DNA of 64,000 bases from Akebia trifoliata (lineage: Eukaryota > Streptophyta > Magnoliopsida > Ranunculales > Lardizabalaceae): contig CM030716.1 in NCBI GenBank assembly GCA_017979445.1, positions 13,925,611 to 13,989,610 of the forward strand, given 5' to 3'. The notes under the pieces are model-generated. The model had not been told where the DNA came from. It saw nothing but the letters and a program-made list of their open reading frames with translations, and did no database searches. Within the stretch, counting starts at the first letter, position 1. Each line of letters opens with the position of its first letter. Of this stretch, positions 33,160 through 45,466 are shown piece after piece. The position numbers and the translations under genes were made by a program.

Positions 33160-36100
33160 TGCAAAACCCTGAATTTTTTATTCGTGTCTCGAGGAAAAAT
33201 AAATAGTGAAAATTTGAAAAAATCTTAAAAGTGGGACTCAAGGTAAAATTGTAGGATTTAGTTCTGATCATTTTTAATGGAATCTGACCTCACCATTAGA
33301 TTCAAAACAATCGAAAAACATATTTTAGTTTGTAAGCACTCTCAAATGCGAGTCCAAACATAAAAGTTGCAAAATCCTCGATTACCGAGTCGGACTAGGC
33401 TAAAATAGTGACATTTTGTTAGAGGAAGAATGATTAAAATTTGATTATACCATTGGATTCGTAATAAAAAATTATTGAATATGGAATATTTATTTGTCAT
33501 TTTTAGAACACAAAAAGTCGAATTATCATAAAAAATGAAAATGACGTCAATTTTAGGGGTCACCTCAGGTTAAAAATGTAAAATTTTGTTAGAGATAGAA
33601 TTTGTAGAAATTGACTATACCATTAGATCCAGAATAAAAAATTAGGTGAAATAGAGTATTCATGCATCACTTTTGGAGTCCAGACGGTAAAGTTATCGTC
33701 GATCGAAACAATAGGCAAAATATTGATTTCGTCCCAAGATATATATAAACAAATTTTTTAAATTTTTTTTCACTTTCACCTACGTTTTAAATGAACCAAA
33801 ATCAGCCAAATTGTTTTTTTTTTTTTTTAATTTATTTTTTCTTCGAATTTCAACCTCAGATTTCTTACAAACGGCCCGCCGTTGACTCCCCACGTAGAAA
33901 GGAGAAACGTCCGCAGCCTCGACATCTACAAAACCCACCCAGATTCCTTCCGTTTTCTTTTCTTTTTCATCCCTTATCTCAAAAAACAACTGTATATATA
34001 CGGGGGTTTCGTAACTTCGACCTCGGATTTCATCCGTTTTCGGGTCAAACCGTCCTCCGTCGCAGAAGGGAGAAAGGACGATGACATCGAGATCTTCGAA
34101 ACCAGTAAGCCGATTTCGAAAATCAACTATCTCGAAGTACGAGTTACCTTAATTTCTACGTCGATCGCCTCGTTTTTCACGCACGTGCTTCAACTCGGTC
34201 GCCTAGAGATTGTAAAGAACTCTTAATTTCTATTAGTAATCGTAGATTGTGAAAATTATATTTAGGTTTTTATTAAAAATTTGTGGTAAGTTTTCAAAAA
34301 TATAGAATTTAATCAGTTATTTCAAATTCACGTCAGAACTTGCATATTTGATATGTTTAATTATATTTTTTAACAAATTAACGTGGGTAGGATATTTCAA
34401 CGGGCTAAGTGTTGTACTTTTTCAATGTTATTGATAAAAATGAATTTCATAATTGGAAAAAATTGATTTAATATTCAATGAACTCATATTGAGTTGATGA
34501 ATATCAGAAAGTGGATATTTTATTTGAGAAATTGAAAATTGTAAAAAAATTGAACAAAGGGAAAAATGGTATGAAACGGTAAAATGTCAGAGTCACACCC
34601 GTGGGGTGATGTCTGCATTTTACATTGTTGTGTTGTGTGTAGGTTGGTGAATGGATATCCAGGGATAATGTTATTGGTTGCATGTTTATTTACTTTCTGT
34701 TAGCGCGAGGCGCTGTTTACTTTTCCGTTCTGTTATTTATTTTAGGCCAGTGGCCACACTTGCATAGTAGAAAACTGGGTATCCATTATTAATCTTGTAT
34801 TATTAATTTCTCTTTTGTTTTCAAATGAAAATAATATATATATATATATGGGTAGCGTTCAATGGCTAACTTTTTGGCAAAACATTATTCAAAACATGAG
34901 TTAGAACTTTTGCAATGGGCTGATTTTTTGTGAGGATGATTTCTACGGTGAGGAGATCATCCTCACCAAAAATCAGTCCATTCCAAAACTTCTAATTCAT
35001 GTTTTGAAAAAAGTTTTGCCAAAAAGTTAGCCATTGAACGGGACCTTATATATATATATTGTGAGCTGTTAAAGAGTTTGTGAATGCCTGAAGGGATAAT
35101 ACATCATATCATCCGGAGTGGTGTGTTATCCTGGGATGTACGGTAAGGATCACCAAGCTCATACGTGATATGGGACGCGTATGAGAGTGGAGTCACAACT
35201 GGAATTCGGGTTATTCCTTTCTATCTTTACCAGTGAACCTGTAATGTAAATGTGGTCGTATACGAATGGTTTGTATATTTGGGAATCACATGCACGCCTG
35301 ATAAGTATAGACGAAGATGATTAGTCAGTGATCACTAACAATTTATAGTAGTCGAACGTTCTGACACATCAAAAAGAGACCCAGTGCTTACGGTCACGTG
35401 AAACGGCCAATCTAAGCTAGATAAATGTTCAACCAAGTGTGGTAAGTGCAGCGACCGACCACAAAATCAGGAACTAAAAGTCAGAGAAGAATTGTAACAT
35501 CATGTCCCGACTGAGAGCGATCCAATCGTGAATCCCAACTCTTTAATCCAATACTCCATCATAGTGTATTATGTATCTTTTGCTTTACTTTGATATATAA
35601 AATGAAATGCATGTTTAATGTTTCTATTTGGTCAATTAGATTTGTATATAAAGAAAATGCTATAGTGAGTACTGTTGGTTGATGTAATATCAGTTTTAAA
35701 ATGTTTAGTTGCTAATCACTGGCTATATGTACCAGTTAATCGTAATTTATTCTGTAAAACTTTGCATATGTTAAAATGATTCAGTATGTTTATTCGTTCA
35801 TGTTAGGAGGGATTATTTGTAGAAATTGTTTGTTTCCTTACTGGGTAATCATTGTTACTTATCCGTTCCTTCATTTTTTTTAAGCTTCAGAGTCTGCAGT
35901 TGGTGAGACGGGCATAGAACTAGCGAGTGGGGCCCATCTGGTGGGTCAGATAGATGACCAAAGTCCATTACCTGGTGAGTACTGGGGTTATTACCCCTAG
36001 TGGTGTCGATTTGTCCAAATGTAATAGATTTTGTTTTGAGCATTAGGAATTTTGTTAGAGTGAAGAATTCCTGTATAATCGTGTATATAAACTTCTGCTT

Positions 36101-36299
36101 CCGCACTCTGATTTTTGTACGTTATTAGATGTATATTTTGAATGTATATATGCAGGAATGTATGTCGTTTATCAGGTGCAGGTTGATCGCCTTGGAATGT
36201 TAACATAAACAGAGGAGACCATGCCAAAATTTCGAGGTGCCACCTAGTACCTCGAGTTTTGACATGGGGATTTGTGTTAGTGTTTGGCAGGGCGCCACA
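33160..36299 (+). mobile_element. Nested solo LTR of the A family
   Basis: It runs TGCAAAACCCTG (33160) to GCAGGGCGCCACA (36299) and is 3140 bp long, including a 195-bp MITE. The pentamer ATACC flanks it on both sides (33155-33159, 36300-36304). The host LTR resumes exactly where it stopped, with CCCCTAGTGGTG after the second ATACC. It is a solo LTR. Confidence 0.92.
34851..35045. mobile_element. Hairpin MITE inside the nested solo LTR
   Basis: The element is almost wholly self-complementary. GGTAGCGTTCAATGGCTAAC at the left pairs with GTTAGCCATTGAACGGGACC at the right, and the match runs through TTTTTGGCAAAAC / GTTTTGCCAAAAA to a central GTGAGGATGAT / ATCATCCTCAC pair. It lies in the TA-rich site that is a microsatellite in sister LTRs, so its TA-rich target duplication cannot be resolved. 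Older relatives lie at 8186-8540. No coding capacity. Confidence 0.9.
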
Positions 36300-36639
36300 A
36301 TACCCCCTAGTGGTGTTGATTTGTCCAGGAGTATTATGGATTTTGTCTTAAGTGTTAGGACTTCGGTTAGAGTGAGGAATTTTGTATAATCTTGTATTTT
36401 GTTTACCCTTCCGCACTCTAATCTATCTTTCGTTATTAGATGTATATCGACTTCCGTTAGTTATTATATTTTGTATGTATATATATGATATTATGTATGT
36501 CATTTATCAGGTGCAGGTTGAACGTCTTGGAATGTTAACACAAACAGAGGAGACCATGTCGAAATTTCGAGGTGCTACCTAGTGTCTCGAGATCTGACAT
36601 GGGATTTTGTGTTAGCGTTTGGCGGGGCGCCACAATAGT

Positions 36640-36867
36640 GATGAGACCAAATGTATTATATAATATAATAATATATAATAATATATAATATAATATAACA
36701 TAATAATATTTATTTTATTTTAATTGCATTCTTACCCTTTAACATTTTCATAATTTCAAATCTAATATTTTTATATAAATAATTATAATCAAATTGAATT
36801 TGAATAAAAAATTTTATTTTAATATTTTAATAATATAAAAATAATTAAATATTATTATCTTTATATA
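36640..36867 (-). mobile_element. Minus-strand C-family LTR fragment, part 1
   Basis: The first few codons (36640-36658) still belong to the broken integrase. After that the complement of this AT-rich stretch matches C1 at about 10340-10540 (TAATATTTAATT, ATTAAAATATTAAAAT, AATTAAAATAAA phrases in order). It stops at 36867 where a Tat-like element is inserted and resumes at 47110. The far end of the LTR is missing. Confidence 0.75.
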
Positions 36868-38231
36868 TGTAGACACCTCATTTTTGCACTCACCTGATTT
36901 GTCAACTCGTCAACCTGATTGCAACGGTTCCCTATGATGGATGAATGTTCCAATGCTCTATTTTGTTGCTAGATATGTTTTAGAAATTCAGAAGATGTAT
37001 CTCAAACTAACAAAACTGTGGAAATCACGCTACGCTAGGAAAATATAACTCCAAAAACATAGAAATCATCATTTTTCAGACAAAAAGAAGTTTTACGATA
37101 AAAATCATTAAAAATGATCAAATTATCAAAATACCCATAACATCAAAACATCCTTAGAGCCACCTTATGCTTAGGAAAACCTTTTGAACATATAAAATAA
37201 CAAAGTGAAACCAAATAAATCATTTCACCAAATTTGGTAAAATTACGAAAATATCCCTTATAGGGTTCACAATCGTTTCATGCAAAAAAATTCGTAAATG
37301 ACACAAACACATAATCCCATTGAATTCCTTACGAAAAACCTGTAGATACCCAAATTTGAACAGGCCCATACTCGAAAGGGCCCAAAAATACTTATTTTTC
37401 AACAAAGTTCATCAATGGACCTCAAGGCCTAGTGAAAAATAACATTTTGATCAAGTCGAGGCCTCTAAGATCTCCTAATGGTCTAACGGGCCCACCTGAA
37501 AAGACTCGGTATACTTCCATCTACCCCATTTCACTCTCAAAATCCAAAAATATCAATTTTCTAACAAAATTTGTCAATGGACCTCAATAGCCTAAAATAT
37601 TGAAAAACGACATTTTGATTGAATCGAGGCCCCTAAGACCTCCTAATGGTTTAGTGGGTCCACCAAAGGGATTTGACCTATCTTACATCTTCCCCACCTT
37701 CACCGCTCCGCTCTTGTATCCAGAAATACCCAATTTTCAATAAAATTCTCCAACGGGCCTAAAAAGCTCGATTTGCCAACACGTGGCATTTTGATCAAAT
37801 CAATGATTTTCAAAATCTCAAAAAATGAATAAAATTAGAAAACGAGACTTGGGACGCCTACCACCTCCTCTACCCTCTGCCACTCTACTTCCAAATCTGA
37901 AAATACCCTAAACCCACCTAAGGCTCATAAACCCTCAATCCTCTAAATCAATCTCTCACCTTCTCCCTAACCTAAACTTAATCCCACATCACCTAAAATC
38001 TAAAATCAACCTAAACCTTCATAACCATTTCCAAGGTAACCCCCAACCAATTTCTAAAACCCAAAACCATCTCTAAAACCCAAGGCCAACACTACAAAGC
38101 CCACAAATCATTATCCATATCCAATTCATATCCAACCCACAACCCTAGCCTATGAACCATCATCCACATCAAACCAATCACCACTTTATCATCAAAAGGT
38201 GACACATGTCATTATCCCCTTTCACCTCCCT

Positions 38232-41200
38232 TGTGACGCCCCGCCAAACGCTAACACAAATCCCAAGGCCAAATCCCAAGGTACTAGGTGGCACCTCGAA
38301 ATTTCGGCATGGTCTCCTCTGTTTATGTTAACGTTTCACGGAACTCAAACCTGATAAACCAATTTATAACAAAACCTGTATATAAAGCTGTAAATACAGG
38401 AAATGAACAGCGGAAGACTAATTACATCTAACATGTAAGTAGATCAGAGTGCGGAAGATTTAATCATATACAGGCTTACAAAATACTCTCACTCTAACAT
38501 AGGCCTAAACTCTCAATCCAAAAACTATATACATCCTGGACGAAACTGGCAATTCTAACGGATGTAGCCTTAGTGCTCACCAGGCAATAAAATCTGATCG
38601 TCGATCTGATCGACCAGATACTCCTCAATTACTGCCTCTACGCCTGCCTCGACAGCTGCAAGTGCTGAAACTAAAAAAAATAGGAAGGAAAGGGTGAGTA
38701 ACGAAAGTTACCCAGCAAGTCCACAGCCAATTCCTACCAATAACCCTTCCTAAGCATGATCGAATAAAGCATACTGAATATTTTTAATACATGCAAGGTT
38801 TTACAAGATAAAATACGATCAACTGGTACATATAGCCAGGGATGAGCAACTAAACAGTTTAAAAATTACACATAACATCAATTATCCATACTCATTATAC
38901 ATTCTTCATTTTATGCAAATAATGTTGACAACATTGAATAATAGACATGCTTCTCAGTTTATAATTCGAAATATAACAACATATACATAATACAAATGGT
39001 GGAGTATTGGAATTAAAGAGTTGGGATCACGACTGGATCGCTCCCAGTCAGGACATGATATTCCCCAATAACATCGTAGTTCCTGATTTTGTGGCTGGTC
39101 GTGTCTACCACGCTTGCGGAACCATTTATCCGGCTCAGGCTGGCCGTTTGACGTGACCGTAAGCAATGGGTCTCTTTTCGATGTGTCAGAACGTTCGACT
39201 ACTACTAGATTGTTAGTGATCACTGACTAATCATCTTCGTCTATGCCTATCAGGCGTGCATGTGATTCCCAAAAGACACTCCACTCGTATACGACCACCT
39301 TTACAATACACGTTCACTGGTAAAGATAAGAAAGGAATGGACCCGGATTCCAGTTGTGACTCCACTCTCATACGCGTCCCATACCACGTATGAGTTTGGT
39401 GGTCCCTACCGTACATCCCAGGATAGTGCACCCCTCCGGATGATGTGACACACTATCCCTTCAGGCATTCACAAACCCTTTAACAGCTCACAAAATAGCT
39501 ACGTACATATATGATTTTTCATTTAAAACACAAGATAAATTAACAGAACAGGGTTGAGAACGGATATCCAGTTCCTACCATGCAACCGTGGCCACGCGGC
39601 CTAAAATAAATAACAGTACTCAGCGCAAGCGCTAACATAATCGGAAATAAACATGCAACCCTTTCATTAATAACCTGGATATCCTTTCACCAACCTACAC
39701 ACAACATACAATGTAAAATGCAGACATCACCCCTCGGGTGTGATTCTGACATTTTACCGTTCATTCCCTTTTCCATTCTCTCAACGTTCTCATTTTTCAT
39801 CATTTCAAATCAACCATTCATTTTCAATCTTTCAAAGTCATTCTTTTGATCTTTCCATTGAAAACCACCGAAGTTTATTCAAAAACAATGTCCCGACAAT
39901 GCACGAAACCAAAGCTGTTAAAAATGGTAAAAGCTGGTGAAAATTTGGCTAAGTGTTGGAAACTCAATTTTTCAAAGTTCTCGAAATTGAAAATGGGTTT
40001 TTCGAAATGAAAGTCTCGATCATGAGATTCGACATCATATAGTTTTTGTAATCTAATTCAAAGAAACGCGAAAGTTATTTCATTTTGAAAACTTGCCGAA
40101 AACGTCGAAAAATACGTTTTGTTCTTGAAACCAAAATTCGGATTTTGATCCTTTGAGATCTGGATCTTAAAACCATTCCCATTGTTCCGAAATGGGGGGG
40201 TAAAACCTTAATTTCATTAAAGAACTTAAAGTAAATGGAAAGTAAAAATTAAAGAGGACATTTACTTAAATGTTTTTAATGAAATAAAGGGTGGAAAATA
40301 GTGTATAAGTGTGAGGAAGTCAAGGCCAAGAGTCAGAGTCTGTTTCTGACTCAGAACAGTGCTGTCGGTGGCAGAACCAGGATTCTGTCGGTGGAACCGA
40401 CAGATTGGTCATCGGCAGATGTCGGTGGGACCGACGGTCCTGCCGACAGAATAAAATTTTCTCGCGTTATTTGGTTTCGTCGGTGGCAGAAACCTCATTC
40501 TGTCGGTGGGACCGACAGAATGCCTTCGGTAGGTGCCGGTGGCACCGACCCTTCCCACCTACAGCCTGAACCTCACTCGCGATTTTTGGGTTTTTCGATC
40601 CCTTTTTCGATTTCCTTTTTCATTCTTCGAACCATTCTACCCACCCACGATTTTGTTATCAAAATTCGATCAAACATAAGCAAAACACCTACTTCTACCA
40701 TGAATTTGAAATCGAACAACAACTTTCTACGATTTAAATGCAAACAATAAGTTTTGTTTCAAAACCCTAAATGCACATTTGAGAAATCTAAAGCTACCAA
40801 TAAGAATTGGAAGTCCCTTACTTGGTTGTGAACGCCAAGGGTACAAGCTAGCACTACAACTCAAGGTTGGATGGCTCAAGAGTCGAGGTTGGGCTGACTT
40901 GGATGCGAAACGAGCGAGGGTTTGCAAGGTATCCGACAATGACGATCTCCTTCGCTTCTACAATGAAGTATAGACCTAGCTCCTAACTCGATGAAGTCCT
41001 CGGACGGAAGATGTGGAGCTTTACTCGAGCTACCCAGCTGGTTTTTGATGGAGGATGGAGAAAACGAACAAGAATGAACAACCAAAGGTGGTGAAGTTGT
41101 AGCTCTCGACGTGGCCGACAACTTTGTCTTCTTCGTCGAGGTTCAACTCGGCTTCGTTCGGGCTAGACCTTGAAGGGAATGGGTTGAAACCCTTGGGTTG

Positions 41201-41694
41201 AGGAGTGGCTGCCGTTTGGTTTCCTTGGAGAAGAAGAGAAATGAAATGAAATAAAAGAAATAAGATTTCTTTTATAATAAAGCTGAGGGTATACTTGTAA
41301 TTTCCCCATCATTTCTAGTTTCGATCGTAACTTAACTATTCGGACTCGGAAAACGACAAACGAATATACCATTTCGAATAATTCTTCGCTACGGACCTAA
41401 TGGTGTCATCAAATCTTTTCAATTCTCACTCTAACGAAATTCCACTGTTTTGGGTCCCACTTAACGCGAAATTCGAGGATTCTATAACTTCTCTATCCGA
41501 ATTCGAATTCGGACTTGCTTACAGGCTAATGTATATATTTCGATCCTTTTGAATCTAATGGCGAAGTTGATTTTCCTCGAAATTAATCATAACAAGATCC
41601 GAGTATTTTACTCTAAGTCTCTCCTTCGATATTTTCTTCCAAATCTCACCATTTAATTTCCTCGAGATATGAGTTGAAAATCCGGGGTGTTACA
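38232..41694 (-). mobile_element. Solo LTR 'B3', minus strand, inside D1
   Basis: It begins TGTGACGCCCCGCC and ends CCGGGGTGTTACA, so on the minus strand it is TGTAACACCCCGG to GGCGTCACA. The length is 3463 bp. The pentamer TCCCT flanks both sides (38227-38231, 41695-41699). It shares B-family landmarks: the GGTGAGTAACGAAAGTTACC block near 38690, the GTGGCTGGTCGTG region near 39100 and the GCTTACAGGCTAATG phrase near 41518. A cluster of GTCGGTGG/CCACCGAC-type palindromes lies at 40360-40560. The 149-codon frame across that cluster (40301-40750) is antisense to the LTR and has no domain. Confidence 0.92.
40360..40560. repeat. Cluster of short GTCGGTGG / CCGAC palindromes in B3
   Basis: CTGTCGGTGG-type and GGGACCGACAG-type motifs alternate at least four times (for example TGTCGGTGGGACCGACAG near 40499). 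The region is GC-richer than the rest of the LTR. A weak equivalent (GGTGGAACCGTC) lies in B1 near 16335. Confidence 0.7.
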
Positions 41695-41876
41695 TCCCTC
41701 ATCTAATCACCTACTCCCATCACTTTTCTTTAAATAATTTATCTACCATCTTACTTCCCTCCAAAAATCATCTCAACCCATACCTTACCCTAACATAACC
41801 TATCACCCTTCTCTAACACCATCAACCACCCACATCACAACCCATATCTTTTACACCCTAACCCACCACCTTCTCC

Positions 41877-42882
41877 TAGGGGTGCAACTCGGTTCGGGTT
41901 GGTTCGGTTTAGAGCAAAATTAGAACCGAACCGATCAACATCGATTCTATTATATAAGAACCAGAACCGAACCGAATTGATCTAAAACCGAACCAATCCA
42001 AACCGATCTTAACTCGGTTTGATTCGGTTCGGTTCCACGGATTGTCGAGATTCACTCGTTTTTTCCGATTGAACTCTGAATTTGTTTGCAGCTTATCAGA
42101 GAGAGAGGGGCACGACGACAGTCGTAGGTCGCAGGTTGCAGAGACGATAAAGACGAGAGAGAGAGAGAGAGAGAGAGGCACACACACACACACACACACA
42201 GGGGCCGGCAGTCACAGGTGGCAGAGACGAACGAGAGAGAAGAGGCATGGTCCGCAACCGTATGTCGCAGAGAGAGAGAGTGACTGACCGATTGCACCGT
42301 CGGAGCTCGCATCGTCGAAGGTCAAGATCGCAGCCGCAGCCAGAGTCAGAGAGAACTAGAGAGAGAGAGAGTGAGAGAGAGGGGGGGAGGGACCGATCAA
42401 TCGCACCCGTCGAAGGGTTGCAGCCGCAGCCGGAGATAACCAGAGAGAGAGTGTGAGAGAGAGTGAGAGAGAGGGGGGAAGGGACCGACCGATCGCACCG
42501 TCACAGCCGCAGCCGCAGCCGCAACCGCAGCCACAACCTGAGATAACCAGAGACGAGAGAAAAAGAGAGAGGGAGGGACAGACCGATAGCACCTTTTGGA
42601 GCTCTGAGCGTCAAAGGTCGCAGCCGCTGCTGCAGCCGGAGAGAACCAGAGACGAGAGAGAGGAGAGAGGGTTAGGGTTTAAATATTTATAGAATTTTGG
42701 TTCGGTTCTCGGTTTGGTTCGGTTATTTACATATCCTGAACCGAAAACCGAACCGAACCTATCGGTTTTTAATTCTTTTAACCTGAAACCGAACCGTTAT
42801 TCAGTTAAAACCGAACCAACCCAATCCAAAAGTCACGGATTGGTTCGGGTCTCGGTTTGAACCGAATTAAGTTGCACCCCTA
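41877..42882. mobile_element. Non-autonomous hAT-type DNA transposon
   Basis: The ends are TAGGGGTGCAACTCGGTTCG at the left and, complemented, TAGGGGTGCAACTTAATTCG at the right. An exact 8-bp target duplication, CCTTCTCC, lies at 41869-41876 and 42883-42890. Eight-base duplications are the hallmark of the hAT superfamily. Near the ends are many copies of CGGTTCGGTT / AACCGAACCG in both orientations, which could serve as subterminal transposase sites. The interior (42100-42680) is GC-rich tandem sequence without a transposase. Frames inside (66-96 codons, both strands) are Arg/Glu/Gln/Pro- or Ser/Leu-rich products of the repeats. Confidence 0.92.
42100..42680. repeat. GC-rich tandem units and (GA)n/(CA)n tracts in the hAT element
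   Basis: Units of about 100 bp repeat around GACCGATCGCACC (near 42287, 42391, 42484 and 42580), followed by CAGCCGCAGCC and GAGATAACCAGAGA motifs and a GA microsatellite. A (CA)n tract lies at 42179-42200. The composition differs sharply from the AT-rich surroundings. Confidence 0.8.
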
Positions 42883-43389
42883 CCTTCTCCTAAAACACTC
42901 TACCATCTTACATCACAACCCACACCTCCCATCATCATCACCAAACTAACCCATATCCTTATCTCTAAATCAAACAACCACCATCACCAATCAACATACC
43001 TCATTACCTCACTTTCTCATCACCTTAGCCACATGTCATCATCTCCTCAATTCTGCCAAAACCCAACCAACCAACCTCTTACACAATCCATTATTTTAAT
43101 CTAAACACCTCACTTCCTCAACCAACCTAACACTCAATCAAACACCTAACACCTTATATCCTCATTCTCTCCATCAACCACCACTCATCTCATCTCACCA
43201 AACACTCTATCCAAATGGATTTGGGTAGGATCTAAACCATTTTGATTTAAATACAACCCATTTCCATTCACTATACAATTGTCCTTATTTTAACTTCAAA
43301 TTTCATACCTTCTACCCTTAAAACTCATGCCATTATCTATTCTCCCAACTCTTCACCCCATTATACCCTTAAAAAACCCTTTAAAAATC

Positions 43390-43397
43390 TATAAATA
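43390..43397 (+). promoter_or_regulatory. TATA box of the D1 LTR
   Basis: TATAAATA, preceded by TTAAAAATC as in the D-type LTRs at 49339 and 57622. Conservation of this block between otherwise diverged LTRs supports a promoter role. Confidence 0.65.
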
Positions 43398-44312
43398 GCC
43401 CCCTCATCTTTCCAAGATGGGTTACCAAGTTTTACCAATTGTCTCTCCCCAAGTCTCAAAATCAAAAAATACTACACTCATCTCAATTCTCTCATCACCT
43501 CTTTTCCACTCTTTGAATTACACAAAACAAAACAAAAAATGGATATTTTCCTAAATCACTAAGGACTCAAGAAGACATTGAAGAATATGAAGAAAAGAAA
43601 GATTGAAGCTTCAAGGTGGATTCAACAAACCACCCCCCATCTTTCTCTCTCTACCTTCTCCACTTCCCTCTTTTATTATCCCCCTCATCTCTTTAATTTG
43701 TATTTTAGAAAGCTTCTAAGATGCAATGATCCCCCTCCCCTATCTTCGGTAGATCGGGCTTCAGTTCGGTTGAAAGTATAGGGGTTGTAATCACATTTAA
43801 AATAAAATCGATTTTAATCCCTAAATCGATTTAAGGCAATTAGAATTTGGATCATTATCTATCAATGAGAATGGACCCTTATCCATTAGCCAACACTTTT
43901 CAAAACTAGGTTATGTGAAGGCTAAACTTCTATATGAGTCCATCTTCTTTGATGAGATGTTTCTTATAGTCTAAGCCAACATTAAAGCCTTACTTAGGGT
44001 ACAAGCCCCAACACGTGGCAATTCATTTTATTTTTATTTTTTTCAATTAAAATGATCGAATTGAGTTGAGATTACCGCCATTTGACGGGGAGAAAAGGGT
44101 GTCTAACACCTTCCATTTTCTCCAAACGAGCCGCTTACCCCGATCTCAAGGTTGATCGGTACCTTATCCATCACGAGTCACTACGTGCCTTAAACGACAC
44201 ATTTTTCAAAACATGTACATCGGGTGACCATTTACACCCACTTATAATATGAATGGTGGCGACTCCAAACCTTAGTAGATGTGGCCATCATAATCGAAAG
44301 TCACGTATCTAC

Positions 44313-44333
44313 AGCTGATGACTCCACTGGGGA
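44313..44333 (+). promoter_or_regulatory. Primer-binding-site region after the D1 LTR
   Basis: The sequence TGATGACTCCACTGGGGAC at 44315-44333 follows the LTR end. Tat/Ogre elements often have a TGGCGACTCC..TGGGGA primer site attributed to an Arg tRNA (recalled, not checked here). A TGGCGACTCC motif also lies inside the LTR at 44257-44266. Confidence 0.55.
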
Positions 44334-45427
44334 CCCATGGTTCATCCCTCGTGACAACTCGTTCATTTTGAATAAAAAAATAGATTTTTATTTACTAACA
44401 TTGTTTGTTTGTTGTTTGTTTCCTATGTTTTCTTTTTTTTACATGTCCAAATTGTAATATTTATTTACGTTTGTTGCTTTCATTACGTGTTTGTAAGAGG
44501 GTCGATGAAAAGAAAAATAAATGAAAAAATCTCTTGTTGCACGTGCACTTACGAGCATAGCCTCATTTCACAAACCACCCTATCCTCAATATATCTAGCA
44601 TCGATGCCTAGTAGTTCTACAGCTTGAGATCGTTATTTCAAGTGTCGAAGATGAACACATCAAATCCGATCACCAACCAACGACTTGTGTACTTCGGTAT
44701 GCATCAAGGTTTGAAGATCGGATAACTGTAAAGCCACCTACTAGCCGCATGCATGTGTCCGATTAGACAATGCTAGGACACAAGTTTTGAAGTTTACAAT
44801 CGACCCCCAAAGCAATATATATGTGTTTGTTGTATTCGGGCCTCGAAGCCCAAGTTGTAAGCCCAAAGAGGCAATTAGATCGTAGGTTTTTTATTTTGCT
44901 TTCTTTCCATCCTCCTTTAGGAAAAATGGAGGAATGAACATTGCATTGTAGTGAAAAAAAACGTGACTAAGTGACAGAAAAAAAAGGGGGGGGGGGCAAA
45001 ACAGTGAGCCACATTGAAAACAGGGGGCTAAGAACCAGTTTGTGTGACTGGATTTCTTCCTGGTTCGTGTCCATAACATGGATGGATAAAAATGTGTCTC
45101 ATCCGTGCGCTAAATACGGATGAAACAGAATGTGTATTACCCGTATCTAAAACAAGGATAAGACGAAATGTATCTCAACCGTTCTTGAAACACGGATGAA
45201 ATAGTGGATGTTTCAACTGTGTTCAAAGCACGAATAAGATAATGATTGTTCCACCTGTGCCTCGAACACGGACCAGTACGAATCTTAACAACCACAGGCT
45301 TGGAGTTCCCCTACCATCGTTCAAGCGTTAATGTCACAAACAAAAAACAAAACAAAAAAAATGTGTCCTCAACTTTTGGAAAATTGGATAAAATAGGTTT
45401 TCTAAACAAAGATTTCAACAAAAAAAA

Positions 45428-45466
<39 letters not shown>

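Larger units (their letters stand above)
30442..36634 (+). mobile_element. Solo LTR of the A family, split by a second solo LTR
   Basis: This is a TGTAAAATCCTG to GCGCCACA LTR in two parts, 30442-33159 and 36300-36634, with a net length of about 3.05 kb. The flanking pentamers are both ATAGT (30437-30441, 36635-36639), and the integrase reading resumes on the far side, so this is one insertion into element C. It has no internal region, so it is a solo LTR. A (TA)n tract at 32130-32222 lies where element A has only a short TA run. It differs from element A in many positions and carries the 171-bp segment once. Confidence 0.9.
37341..44312 (+). mobile_element. LTR of a second Tat-like family 'D1', with two insertions
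   Basis: It starts TGTAGATACCC at 37341, inside the D5 LTR, and ends CACGTATCTACA at 44312. The outer nine bases (TGTAGATAC / GTATCTACA) are perfect inverted repeats. After removing the solo LTR at 38232-41694 and the hAT element at 41877-42882, with one target copy each, it is about 2.5 kb. A TATA box lies at 43390-43397. It is followed directly by a primer-site-like sequence, so it is a 5' LTR and not a solo LTR; the pentamers next to it (AAACC, GCTGA) do not match, in agreement. Its 3' partner is not in the window. Confidence 0.75.

Noticed and set aside
40301..40750. 149-codon plus-strand frame in B3
   Set aside because: It is antisense to the LTR and its repeats come from the GTCGGTGG palindrome cluster.
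42042..42692. Several overlapping frames on both strands with RERERE, PQPQPQ or SLSLSL runs
   Set aside because: They are products of GA, CA and CAGCCG tandem repeats in a non-autonomous hAT element.
37341..44312. D1 as a solo LTR
   Set aside because: The flanking pentamers AAACC and GCTGA do not match, and a primer-site sequence follows, so it is the 5' LTR of a larger element.
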